A stretch of DNA of 64,000 nucleotides from Pyxicephalus adspersus (Eukaryota; Chordata; Amphibia; Anura; Pyxicephalidae). Both the position numbers and the translations under genes were made by a program. The stretch is from the NCBI RefSeq assembly GCF_032062135.1, contig NC_092859.1, positions 106,738,316 through 106,802,315 of the forward strand. Reading direction: 5' to 3'. Positions 46,673-58,076 of this stretch are shown here, one piece after another. The notes under the pieces are model-generated. The model searched no databases. It was not told the DNA's origin and saw nothing but the letters and a program-made list of their open reading frames with translations. Positions within the stretch are counted from its first letter, which is position 1. Each line of letters begins with the position of its first letter.

Positions 46673-46838
46673 GGACTTGATTTATTAAAGCTTTCCAAGG
46701 CTGGGTGATCCAGCAAACCTGGAATGGATTTCTCAAAAGTAATTTGATATTTGCTTTCAACCCTGGACCAGATCCACCTGGCTTCACTGACGGTAGTGTA
46801 TCCTCTCCAGCCTTGGAGAGCTTTAATTAATCAGGTCC
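46673..46838 (-). mobile_element. Family E MITE (E2)
   Basis: A 166-base element with ends GGACTTGATTTATTAAAG and CTTTAATTAATCAGGTCC. Its GTGATCCAGCAAACCTGGAA segment is the reverse complement of the right interior of the copy at 41426-41629. It is shorter by an internal deletion. Confidence 0.78.
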
Positions 46839-46852
46839 ATTCTGTCATGTAG

Positions 46853-47075
46853 GTTGCTACAAAGGAAGCCTCTGCTTCGAATTCCTCCATTATTAGGCTA
46901 CCTTAGTTATACCAAAACCTACATAAAAGCTAACATTAATTAAAGCAATACTGAAGACAATAGTTCTTAGGTAATAGAATAGGGAAGACATGTAAAGAGA
47001 AAAGTTGAAGCAGTTTGTGAATGTTGGCAGTCTGACCTTTGACTTTATTGAGCTGCCCTTTTCCATCAAGGTTTT
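46853..47075 (+). repeat. Diverged direct repeat, copy 1
   Basis: It shares GGCTACCTTAGTTATACCAA, TAAAGAGAAAA and TTTGTGAATG with 47341-47583, in the same order and orientation. The copies have many substitutions and small indels. No family was recognised. The start-to-start spacing is about 485 bases. Confidence 0.65.
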
Positions 47076-47340
47076 AGGATTAATAGATACATTTATGTGA
47101 AGAATTGTTTATCAATCTTAAGTAATTCTAATATTTAAAATGAACAAATATTTATTATTTAATGTATTTCTGGCACCTATGTGGAGAGTTTTCTGATTAT
47201 GTAAATAGTGCTTTTTTATTTTCTTTCAAATAATCTGAAATTGCAATCTTAGAAGGCTTTTAAATACTTCACTTTACTTGTCTCTTAAGCAGGTTTACTT
47301 GTCTCCAATGTAATCAAACCAAAATCAGTCATGGTTTATA

Positions 47341-47583
47341 TGTTGCTTGAAGGGAAGCCACTGCTTTAATTACTCCTTTACACAGGCTACCCTAGTTATA
47401 CCAATAATGACATATAACCCTAAGCTAGTTGCGGTAATACTTAAACTGAACACAATAGTAATTAGGCAATTGAAAAGGGGAGACTAGTAAAGAGAAAACT
47501 AAATTAAAGCATTTTGTGAATGGTAACTGTCTCTTCCTGACCTTTTGACATTATTAAGTAGCTCTTTTTCACAATGGCTTTAA
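47341..47583 (+). repeat. Diverged direct repeat, copy 2
   Basis: Partner of 46853-47075. Matching segments include GGCTACCCTAGTTATACCAA, TAAAGAGAAAACT, TTTTGTGAATGG and the CTGACCTTTTGAC/GAGCTGCCC-like stretch. It could be an old local duplication or two insertions of an unnamed repeat. Confidence 0.65.
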
Positions 47584-47801
47584 AGGGAGTGCCAAAATTA
47601 CAATCATGTGCATAATTGATTATTGATCTGTTTGTCTATCTATCTATCTTAGGTTTTATATGCTTAATTTTTTACAGATTTTAAGGCATCAAAACGTTAA
47701 AGTCTTAATACCATTGCCCGATAATGTTTTGCAAGTGGTGGCTTCTTGATACTTAAGTCCCATTTGCTCAGACTTGAGGTTGGTATAATTTTTCCCTCTT
47801 A

Positions 47802-48022
47802 GGCTATGTACACACGTCAGATGATTCTCCACCAATTCTCGCCTCAGGGCTCGTCTCAGACAAGAATCTGACATGTGTACAGTGGCTGTTTGACATCGCT
47901 TAAGGATCCGTCCTGGCAGATCATTGAACGACGAAAGACTAACAACCGCAATGGAAATGAAAGGAGGAGAATGCAGTGCCGCTTGCTCGTTCTCCGCCTC
48001 CCCCTCTCCATAGAACAGTGTA
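47802..48022 (+). mobile_element. Family B MITE, 3'-truncated (B3)
   Basis: It begins after TTA (47799-47801) with GGCTATGTACACACGTC and keeps the GACAAGAATCTGACATGTGTAC block and the CTCCCCCTCTCCATAGAACA segment. Similarity stops near 48022, before the subterminal hairpin and right end. Frames through it (62-78 codons) are spurious. Confidence 0.75.
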
Positions 48023-48024
48023 CA

Positions 48025-51000
48025 CTAACAGTGAGACCATCCAAACTTACCTATGCAGTCAATAATAATAACCTCCCATACCTGGTTGGCATACAAGCTT
48101 ATAATTTGTAATAATAATTATCTAATAATATTATCTCCCACTTTTGGTTAGATTTTTCTAGAAAAAAAAATCCAAACATAAATCAACCTATTTTTGCAGC
48201 TGGTTGCCTCTATTACTTATTGGCTTTTGGTGAATATGAATAATGGATTAAAGTCTTAATACTGCTTGGAAATGTAATTTTTGTGTTTAAAGAACAGTAA
48301 AGGAGAGTATGGAAAAGTCATCATGTAGTTGATATGTTTTTTGCAGTTTTTAATTATATATACTGAGTGATTACAATTTAACAAGGCTTACTTTCATTCT
48401 TTTTATGCAGAACATAAATATTGAAGTCTCAGCATGTAAAAAATTGGATGGACACATGAAAACTTTTTTTTTTAAAGAAGCATTACAATAATAACTCTGA
48501 TAACATGCAGAAAACTTTCCATTTAAACTCTGCTGCTAAAGCAAAACACGTTTCAGTGTATACAGGCCATTCTTCATAGCTTTTTCTGTCCACGGAGATT
48601 ACATTTTACCATCCCTCTAAATGATGTCTATAACTCTTACAATCTCTGAGGGGGGGTGGGGGGTTGGGGGGTTGAGTGGAATCCAATTAACCTGCCAGTA
48701 AATTTTGGGACTTAAAAAGGTAATCAAAGTCCCAAGAGGTGTTCTTGGTAGTAATTGGTAGTAATTGAGCCTATGAACTCAGTATTCCAAGACCACAGTA
48801 CTAACCATCCACCTAGCTAAAGAATCTGTTGATTATTTTTATAAACCAGTTGGGTCAAGTAAAGGCTACAGACGATGAATATCATAAAATAATCCTATTG
48901 GCAGCTATTTATATAAATTATTTCATTTTTTTGCGCCTTTTTCATTTTTGAAACTTTTTCAATTGGTACATAGTATCTTGGTAAATATAGTGTAATATTT
49001 ATATAAAATCACAAAGTACAATCACTGAGTTTCTAAAATTCAGCCATACCTGCAATTCTGAATGGACCTCATAGGGATACATTTATTAAAGAAATAGAGT
49101 ATGTGCTCTTTACAAACTGATTGTTCACTAATTTTGGAAATTTTATCTCCTATAATTTTCTGTCTGGAAGATAAGTCATCAATACTAATAAAGTAATTAT
49201 TCTTTATCCAACTTATGCTATAGAAACAGTTTATAGATAATCATATGTATTATAATCATTATGTAAAATAAACATAAAATAAATAAAGCTATAGCTGTAA
49301 GCTGTAAACATAAAATGTCTGTATCCTCATCCCTTCTAAATATAATAAAATGATCATAGTACAAAGGAGAATAGGTTGTTTGCAGTGGTCCCTAGTGAAA
49401 GAGCTAGTCTAGGCCTGCTTCTAATACACACAATACAAAAGCTGGACATCTAAGGTCCCATTGCTGCAAGCTATTGCTATGGACGCTGCCTAGAATGTCA
49501 CTTCTCAAGAGCATTGCACAGCAATTATAGGAACTCTTTTATGTTGTAGAGATATTTTACAGCTGTCTAGACAGGTCTGATGGGTTGATCTTCTTGTGTG
49601 TCAAAAATGAATGAGTATTACATGGTCTCAGTGGTGTAAAATTCCAGAGATAGGGTTGGATTTGGTGTTTGCATATCAATAAGGGCTATTGTTCACTAAA
49701 AAGTTAGAATTTATAGGCGTGACAAATAGGCAACTATTACACAGTATCCGCCCTCCATGGTGCCTTAAAATTATATGAAATCATAGGTCTATGGTAACAA
49801 TAACAAACATGACATATTGTGTACTACAAAGGGATACCGAATTGTAACTCTTTTTATTCTTTCTTTTTGATTTCCTTTCATTTGATTATTTTAAAGAAGT
49901 AATTTGAATGCTTGATGCTGTGTTTAACTGTATTACCAGACTCGGTAATGTCAAAGATTGACTTTGTTTTTCTTGTGTAGACAATGCATGATGGGACATG
50001 ATTTGAGAGCTCAATGATTGTTTTATTATATATAAATACTTTTCTTTCTTACATGTATTAAAGTGATACCCCGAATCAGAGGTGTGAATCTAACCCATAG
50101 GCACAGCTCTGTGTAGGAAAGAACGCATGTTTATTTCTGGTGGAATACACTTTTATATTATTAAATGCATGATCTCTTCTGGGTGTAGCACAATGTGACA
50201 ATGTCCTGCAGCAAGCCAAATGATCAATTTGTAGTCTTTTTTTCTTCCAAGAGATACAACTTCTCTTTTACCTAACTTTTCAAAGTTGATATACCATTAT
50301 TAACACAAACAGTACTATAATATGTAACTAAAGATAAAAACATATCCAACAAGTAAACCTTAGTAAAGTATTGCAATATGCATGTAAAAAATCCTATAAA
50401 TGCATCAACAAAGCTTGTGGATTTCTATGGACATATATATACAGTATATAGCTTTTTTGTTCTTACTTTTTAAAAAACCTATATATACGGACTTTTAAGA
50501 ATGTTCACAATTTTCTGGCTAAGCTGGGACCTGTATAAATAAATCCTACACAGATCACTGCAGTATTGTATATGTTTTGTTAATTCTCATCACTTGGGGC
50601 TGATGTTCCTGAACTTGGGATTAACATATTACATAGTTAGCAAATTCTTAACAATATTATTAGTGCTGGAGATGTTTATTTGTGTGCTTGGACTTTCTCA
50701 GCATGGGTTATGTCAAGGTTATATTTAACATAGTCTATGGCTGGCTCCTGGGGGTCTAAATGAAAGCTACTGTATAACTGATTTCTGTCATGTCATCTGC
50801 AAGAGTCAGACATCAAAAGAAGCAATATGTGTTCTGTGATTGACAGGTGAAACCATCCATTGTACTGCACTGTACCCATCAAATGAAGCATTTCTTCTAA
50901 TCCACACTTTCTGTCTATAGCTTCTATTGTAAGATGATTTTCCCATACATTCTACTTACATACATTATATCATATGCCAACATTTATCAACATGTCATTC

Positions 51001-52345
51001 AAATGGGATAAACCTAGTATACCCATGTGAACATATTAGCTATCATAAGACTCACACTTCATCACTATTCCATTCAGTGTTCTGGAAATAGATTCTTTAC
51101 AAACCTACTGATAGAAAAAGTCTATAATATATATTATAGTAATATTATATAAAAAAAATTATATATGTGTGTGTGTATATGTTTTTAAAAATGTAAGGAA
51201 AAATATTAAATAAAATTACCTGCCAGCATTACCTACCTGTGGGTGCCCATAATACTTCTGCTGAGATCCCGTTACATAGGGCAGCATATTTAATAAAGGG
51301 ATCTTTCTGCAAGTGCAAGGTCTTCTTTAAAGGTTTCGCTGCCCGGACTGAATATGGATTGTTACATTTTATGGATTGTTAATTTTATGATAGTGTTAAG
51401 TGAAACCATTTTGTAGTGCATTTCTTAGTATGCTTACCCATGACCAGTCATTAAATTTCTATTACACTCACCCATCTCTAGGTAATAGATGTTAAGTATA
51501 ATTTAATTGTCTCTCTATAATCTTTTTGTATTCCAGAAACATGATAACATCAATGGATCCAAAGCCAGCTATATAATGAAAACAGAAGGCTTTGTTTTGG
51601 GTTTTCATTTGTAGTTTGATAAGGGGTAAAGGAGGAACCAGGGAAGTCCGATAGTTTTACACTATTTAGGATATACATGAAAGACAATATGTAAACCTTA
51701 CATGTTTCAAAGTTTACCAATTGGAGAAAGTTGTAATTATATTGACTTAGAAAATGTCGTATTGACAAAACTAACGTCTGGTTTAAATGTTTTAGGGTTA
51801 AATATAGTAAAATCACAGTAAAAGTCACAGTAAATGTAGAAAATATTACATATTTGTGGGATTGATATAGTTTATTGTTATTCTGTTTTAAGCCATGTTG
51901 GCAAGATGACATTTGACCTGGGTTGCTACTTAGTAAACTGTTATGTATAACAACAATCAATAATCTGTGCTTACAAAGCCACACCTGTTGTTATTTTTGG
52001 CATCAATAAGCTTACAATTACATACACCACACATTCTCTATGATCAGTTCCCCAGGATATCACAGCTGTTTTGCACATTTGTCCTTTACCTTGTTGCACC
52101 CAGTATGATACCATCAACCTAATGTTTTGAGAAATAAAATGAATTGGCCAAAAGTTGCTTGAACCATGTCCACTGATACTTTGTAATTGCCATCTACTCC
52201 TACCATTAATTTACATTGCACATAATTGTGTATCCTATCTAAATATACTGTACTGAGAAAACCAAATCTTGTATATACAGATAATATTTTTTTAACCGTA
52301 TTAAGTTTTTGTTTCTCTCCTGGGCTGCATTAGAGATATATTCCC
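48025..52345. other. Long non-coding stretch, nothing recognised
   Basis: AT-rich DNA with one G-rich quadruplex-type motif (48650-48671) and a short (GT)n at about 51165. The longest open frame (144 codons, minus strand, 51550-51984) shows no domain and no coding-like composition. No gene recognised. Confidence 0.45.
48650..48671 (+). repeat. G-run cluster (quadruplex-type)
   Basis: Runs of 7, 6 and 6 G are separated by T and TT. The first run can supply two GGG tracts, so four tracts with loops of 1-2 bases are available. Confidence 0.8.
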
Positions 52346-52349
52346 TTTA

Positions 52350-52590
52350 AGCTTTGTACACACATAAGATAGTACTTGCCTGAAAAGAAAAGTTATGCTC
52401 ATCTTGGGCCAAAATCTGACATGTGTGCAGTGGTCCCCCAACATCCCCCACTGATCAGGAACAACCCCTGTGCAGTCCTATGGAGGGGGGCAAAGTGGGG
52501 TGCCACTTGTTTATCCTTCTTCTTCCCCTCTCTATTGAACATACCATTGCCGTTTGTTCATCTGCCACTTGAAATTATTAAGAAAGATTA
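52350..52590 (+). mobile_element. Family B MITE, old truncated copy (B6)
   Basis: It begins at a TTAA (52347-52350) with GCTTTGTACACACATAAG and contains AAAATCTGACATGTGTGCAG and a TATGGAGGGGGGCAAAG/CTTCCCCTCTCTATTGAAC centre, in family B order. The right end cannot be traced. The 132-codon frame at 52376-52774 runs through it by chance. Confidence 0.6.
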
Positions 52591-55100
52591 TTTCAGCAAC
52601 AATCCTGTTATTTCCTTTCACTGTGGCCATTATCTTGTCCTTGGAAAGCCGTACGATATAACTTTGCATTATAAATTGATTGTTGCAACAGAATGTGTCA
52701 TACAGTATGAACCCAGGTTATATATATTGGGATCTAGGTTACAGCTCTTCATTAGTATACTGTTTCAGTTTTGATGAACATATAAGTTTTTGACAATGAA
52801 GGGATCACTACAGCACAATTAAAGCCAATATCATTTAAATGTTTGTGCTTTATATTACTATTATATTTATCTTGGGGAGCTTCTAAAGATAACCCCCCAA
52901 AGAAGAGTCAGAGGTTCCACTTCCACATAAAACGCTATAATATTTTTAACAGTTTTGTGATATGGTACATGCTGATTTGTGATGGCCATGAGCCTGGTTA
53001 CATACGGGCTCCTCAATACAAGTGGTTTGGGTGTTTGTAATGCCACCTGATCATTTCTACATGTAAGTAAATGTGCATGTGACATGCTTACTTGGGCTCT
53101 ATGGCAGTCAGGGACATCCATTGCAGGCTTTAGTATGGGGAGAAAAGGAAAGATAATAAAACCCCCACAATTTCTTGATCTTTCTTTAGGAGTTTCATTT
53201 TATGTATAAGAAAATGTTTTGTGGTATTTGAGATTGCAATTTTTCAAACTGAGCTTTTATAAAATGATTATTTTAAAGAAATGAACTCCAAAATGACTTA
53301 TTTCCCTATGCTGCAAGACTTATACAGCTCCAGATTCACACATTTTTCTCACTGGAATCAATAAGAAAAATATGTGAATGTTGCGTAAATCTGGTGTGAA
53401 AACATTTATTAATAGATCCGTAAGTTCATAAAAGGAAGTGCAGGTGTAAGCCTTGGTGTTTGCTTATTATGTAAAGGGTATTTGTTTAAATTACTAAATC
53501 AGAAGGTAATCTATTTATATTTATTTTCCTTGTCTTGTAAAAACTGAAGAAGTAGTATTCTGTATACATACAAAATCAGGGTTATCTCATTTTCCTGCCT
53601 GGGAGACAAGGTCAAACCAAAAGCTGCAGAAACTTGTTGAAACCCCTTGATTGATATGATTTATGTTTGTTTTAGTAGTCCTGTTCTTACTTACATCTGA
53701 AGGACACCGATGCTATGCCCACAGCATATTGTGAAAGGTTGACCCTAACATTACATTGTAGATCCTTCTAAATTATTTGAAATCATCTTCAATATATGCT
53801 GTTTGTTTTTCTCCCTAGAGAAAATGGAGATTTATGAAGGCCAATAATTGAACATACTTAGCTCCACATGGCCATTTATTAATATTTGTTACACATGGTG
53901 GCCAGCCCTACATTCTTAGGCATGTAGCTTCCAGCTATATCTCGTTGCCCACGATATTATGTATGCAGGGGATCTGTAAATGTTTTGTTCTGCTTCTGAT
54001 TTCCTATTTAAACTATTTTGTTTAGGTTACAAAAGTATTTTTAATCAGGAATTATCATTTAATAGACAATCTCCAAATTATGCTAAAATATTTTTTTAAA
54101 CCACACCAAAGGGATTCCACTTCTCCTCCGAAGCTTGTTTATTTCTCATCAATTTTTTTTATTCTGTTTGTGCTAGTATGAAATATATGAAATCAGATTA
54201 AGCAGGCAACTCAGACTAATTTTTGCTTATTTAGCAACCCTTGTCTCTGCCAATTTACCTCAAGATATATATATTTTGTTTCATATGGTTTCTACATCCA
54301 AACATTTGATGTTAGCTCACATATTCTCAGCCAAGGAATCATCAGGTAATGAAATAACCCCGGAGTGTCCTGACTCTTAAAATATATGTGTGTTCAGAGC
54401 AACTAGACACATCTAAAGTAGGAGCCAAGAGAGAACAGCTTGTATATTTGCAGTAAAACTGTTGGGGAATAATGAATCTGTCACCTTTTTAAAGTGTATG
54501 TAAAGCCAAAACTTTGTTTATTAAATGTTGGTTAAAGTAATGAAAGGGGTCTATGTAAAGTTGTTGCTGTTTTTTATGTTACTACTGTGCAGATACAGAT
54601 TGACCATTGGTTTCTTTAAAGATTAGAAACACTTAGAGCCATTTAATACCTGTGGTAAAACATTTTTCAACATAGATTGGTCTTCCTTGATTATAGCAAT
54701 TGCTTCAATACTTTGGGAAATCTGCTGAACCTGCCTATCACTGTTTTGGCCTTTTTGTGCGTTATCCTGGTTTAAAATGTGACCAACCATTGTTTTATTT
54801 GTTTTACCTCCTAATGAGTATTATTGAGGAAACAGACCAGGTCTGCAAAATGCTTCAAAATGAAAAACCTTCAAACCAAAAAATTAGTTCTCCTATGTAC
54901 CTTTCAACTGTATATTCTTTGTGAAAACTTTACACCCCTTTGGTTTTCCATTGGAAATCTAACTACAAAATAAACATCTTAAGAAGACACTTAATAAAGG
55001 AAAAAAATGGTAGTTACTACTGCTCCACTGACATAAGGTAGACAGCAAAATCTGTTCACAGGTTAAAATTTATTGTGCAAAAAAATGTCCAGCGGCTGCT
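52591..55100. other. Non-coding DNA with one hairpin
   Basis: AT-rich; no gene recognised. A hairpin with 16-base arms (53334-53349 and 53364-53379, one mismatch) and a 14-base loop is present. About 54486-54530 starts like other frog repeat ends (AAAGTGTATGTAAAGCC) but no partner end was found. Confidence 0.4.
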
Positions 55101-55107
55101 ACCTTAA

Positions 55108-55370
55108 AGAGTATGTATAGGCAACATCTTTTATTCCCGTTTTGAATACCTGAAAGAATATTTTTTTAATTCTGGGCCTTGTTGGGGAGATTTCCCCTCA
55201 ATATATTCCCAGGAGACACAACATAAATTGAAAGGAAATCTATACTAAATGTAGTAAATTCTTATCTAAGACAGCTCTCAGCAGAACATGCATCCCTATT
55301 ATAAGATTTCCCTTCACCTTTTGTTCTGGTGACATTAAAATTTTGCTTCGATAGTGTTACACCTATCGTA
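55108..55370 (+). repeat. Probable dispersed repeat starting at a TTAA
   Basis: After TTAA (55104-55107) the sequence AGAGTATGTATAGGC, GGGGAGATTTCCCCTC and GATTTCCCTTCACCTTTTGT has the look of a common amphibian dispersed repeat with paired GGGAGATTTCCC-type blocks. The right end is uncertain and no second copy is in the window. Confidence 0.4.
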
Positions 55371-55595
55371 GACATAAAAAATAGCTATCTCAATTCAGTT
55401 GTCTGTGTAAAACTATGACAAACTAATTGAAAGAGACTACAATTTTGGGATACAGTTGGCTTTGGATAGATTAGACACTTGGCTAAATACTGATAAATAA
55501 TACAAAGCACTGTATTGTGAGTATAAATGAGTTCATCAAGTCAAATTTTTTTTTTAAATGTGGGAGTTTGTAGGTGGATAAATGTAAATTCTTAA

Positions 55596-56146
55596 AACGT
55601 ACCTAAACTCTTATTTTTACTTTACAGGAAAATGTAGACTCTTTATTTAAAGTAATAATTTTGTTTGTTTGTGCTTTTTTTTAGTGCAAACCTTTTTTTT
55701 GCAGCACCACCCCCTTCTCAATTGTCTAGGCGATCAAGAATGATTGGAACCGCGGAGCCTCCTGGGGTACCTACGTCATGCATCCCGGAAAGCTCTTGGC
55801 TGCTCCTTCTGTGCATGCCCGAGCATCTTAGGCATGCGCAGAACGAGCACTTTCATCAATAGGGAAAAAAATTGCCGATCGCTTGCATGCACAGTGAGAT
55901 CAGCAAATTTTTCCCAATCTCATGCCTGCGCAGTGCGAGTTCAGATGACATAAGAAGAAGAACACAGAAGAAGAGAGGAGAAGATGGTGGCACCTGGCAC
56001 TCCACGTCGGCCCGAAGACAGATACTGGCACAACACAGGACCCAATGTAAGGAACCACCCGACCAAAAGACTGATCTGCAGGATTGAAGATAAATGTGAT
56101 TTTTTTTTATTTTACCCTTAATTTCGGATTTTATGCCCGTTACGCT
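55596..56146 (+). mobile_element. Family C-related MITE (C4)
   Basis: The left end AACGTACCTAAACTC follows TTAA (55592-55595). The right end reads GTTACGCT followed by TTAT, one base off TTAA. The interior (GGCATGCGCAGAACG, GAGAAGATGGTGGCACC, CAGGATTGAAGATAA) is the reverse of the copy at 37741-38198. The three overlapping plus-strand frames (65-71 codons) in the GC-rich centre are not genes. Confidence 0.75.
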
Positions 56147-56149
56147 TTA

Positions 56150-57771
56150 TGAATTACATTTTTCCCCTTTTTTTTTCTCCACTGAATGCTACATTTTTCT
56201 GAATGTTACTAGTCAGGTGTTCTTGGGATCGTGTTACTGTAATTCCAGAAGCTTTCACCAGACTTTATTGTTTACTAGCATTTCAAGTGTAAACATAGAG
56301 GTTTTCTTTTAGGGCTCCAACATACAAGTCACATTAGAACAGTAAGTGAAACCAATATCAAACTACTTAAGTAAAATAAAAATACAAACATTGTCCGAGT
56401 TTAGCCAGGCTAATACCCCTGTTTGCCGTCACAACAAATAAAACAAACTCTGAAGTCTACTTTTAAATCTGATTTTGAAAGATGTTTCTGTTCAAGCATA
56501 TATCCTGAAGGTGTCCTCTAATTGGCTAGACATTGGTCTGAAATGCCAAATGACTTGCAGCACTCCAGCAAAATGTGAAGATAAAACCACTTAAAAGCCC
56601 CAGCATTCTTTAGAGGGTTTAAAATGTTTAAACAAACTGTGATTTTAAAAGTAACAGTAATTTCAGAAAAGAATGTTTACCTTCTTCTTAGCTTCCTTAA
56701 AGCAGGCTTAAACGTTTGGATTTCCTTTGCCATTAATGAATTGCACTTATTTTAATTTCATGGAAAAGTTGCATACAGATTTAAAGTAGCATTACTTAAT
56801 ATTACCTGAAAGGGGAAATCTAGTTTTACTATTTTCCATGGTTTGAGGTGCAAATCCTGCTTTTCACATAAGCAAAATTGGATTTCTATTTTAATATGGT
56901 TTATCACTAGTTAAAAATAGATAGACTGCAAAACCATAGGATTCCTGAAAAATTCCCCTTGTACACTTAGTTTAAGAGTGCTATTTACAATGCAGTTAAC
57001 AAAACGCATCAGAAATGCCTTGAACTTCAGTCTTTTGGAATCACATATTTCAAAATCATTTAATACATAACAAAGAGCAACTATAGTGTTATCGCTAAAA
57101 CTTTTCCTGTAGGTAAAAAAACATAAACAATCCTCTTCAGTTTAGCAACATAAAATTACTAAAGTTAAAATATTTTATATCATTTTATTTGTAGATATTT
57201 AGATTGCATCAGTGTATTTACCCGCAATAAATGCAATTTAAATTGCATTGAATGAGGGTGACCCTTTATCATAAGCACACCTTTTAGTCTTTGTGCTATA
57301 ACAAGGAACATTGTTTTATAGGTTATTTATTTGCTCAATTATTACTGTATTAATAATTATTAAAAAAAATTAATTAAAATGATCAATATATGTATTATAA
57401 ATATTATGTGCATAGGATGAAATTAAAATATATCCAGGATGAAATTAAAACAATCCAAAATCCGTCACTGTGATTACTTTCAAGGAATTATTTGTCATTT
57501 TATCTTTTACTTTGAGAGGACGAGCAATCCTAAAGTAAAAGACTTTGCAAGAAAATCAGTAGTGGTTTATCTAGCAATATAAATAAAAGTGGCATTTCTG
57601 TAGACATTTTGTAAAGCTTTTCCCTGGTTTGATTTCCACACAATAATGTAGGGCAACTATTCTCAAGCTTCTTAACATTTTTTCCTTGAAATAACTTTTA
57701 GGTTTTCTATAAGTGGTGGTTATTGGATATACCGCCTCTAACATGGCTAGCCAGTGGTACGAATGACACCC
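56150..57771. other. Non-coding DNA, nothing recognised
   Basis: AT-rich; no gene or repeat family recognised. Confidence 0.45.
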
Positions 57772-57774
57772 TTA

Positions 57775-58073
57775 AGCTGCATACACACGTGCAGTTATAA
57801 TCATTGGAAAGGCTCTTTCACGATCCTTTCTATCGGCTAAGCACTGCATGATGCATGAAGGAGTGCTGTACATACAGCTCCATTCTGCCCCATGGAGAGG
57901 GGAGGGGGAAAGTGACAGAGCGACACCACGCTGCGCGCTCTCCCCCTTCCCTTGCATAACGATCATTGGTCGTCCATTGCCCGTGGATCCACCAGGATGG
58001 TCGTTCGGAGGATGGACGCTGTACACACGCCAGATTCTTGTCTGATATCGGCCCTGGACTTGTGTATGTAGCT
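57775..58073 (-). mobile_element. Family B MITE, complete inverted copy (B4)
   Basis: It is flanked by TTAA at 57772-57775 and 58073-58076 (the TTA/TAA duplication overlaps an element base). The ends are GCTGCATACACACGTGC and TTGTGTATGTAGC. The interior is family B in reverse: CATGGAGAGGGGAGGGGGAA, then GTCGTCCATTG, then GTACACACGCCAGATTCTTG. The hairpin region (GGAAAGGCTCTTTCACGATC) is present but altered. Confidence 0.82.
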
Positions 58074-58076
58074 TAA

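Noticed and set aside
48740..48820. GAACTCAGTATTCCAAGACC...CTAACCATCCACC as a possible tRNA gene or SINE head
   Set aside because: It faintly recalls a reversed tRNA-like SINE head, but no A/B box pair or cloverleaf could be fitted.
51550..51984. 144-codon open frame on the minus strand
   Set aside because: No domain, signal or repeat family is evident; composition looks like AT-rich non-coding DNA, and no splice or promoter context supports it.
52376..52774. 132-codon plus-strand frame
   Set aside because: Its first half lies in a decayed family B MITE; the rest has no motif.
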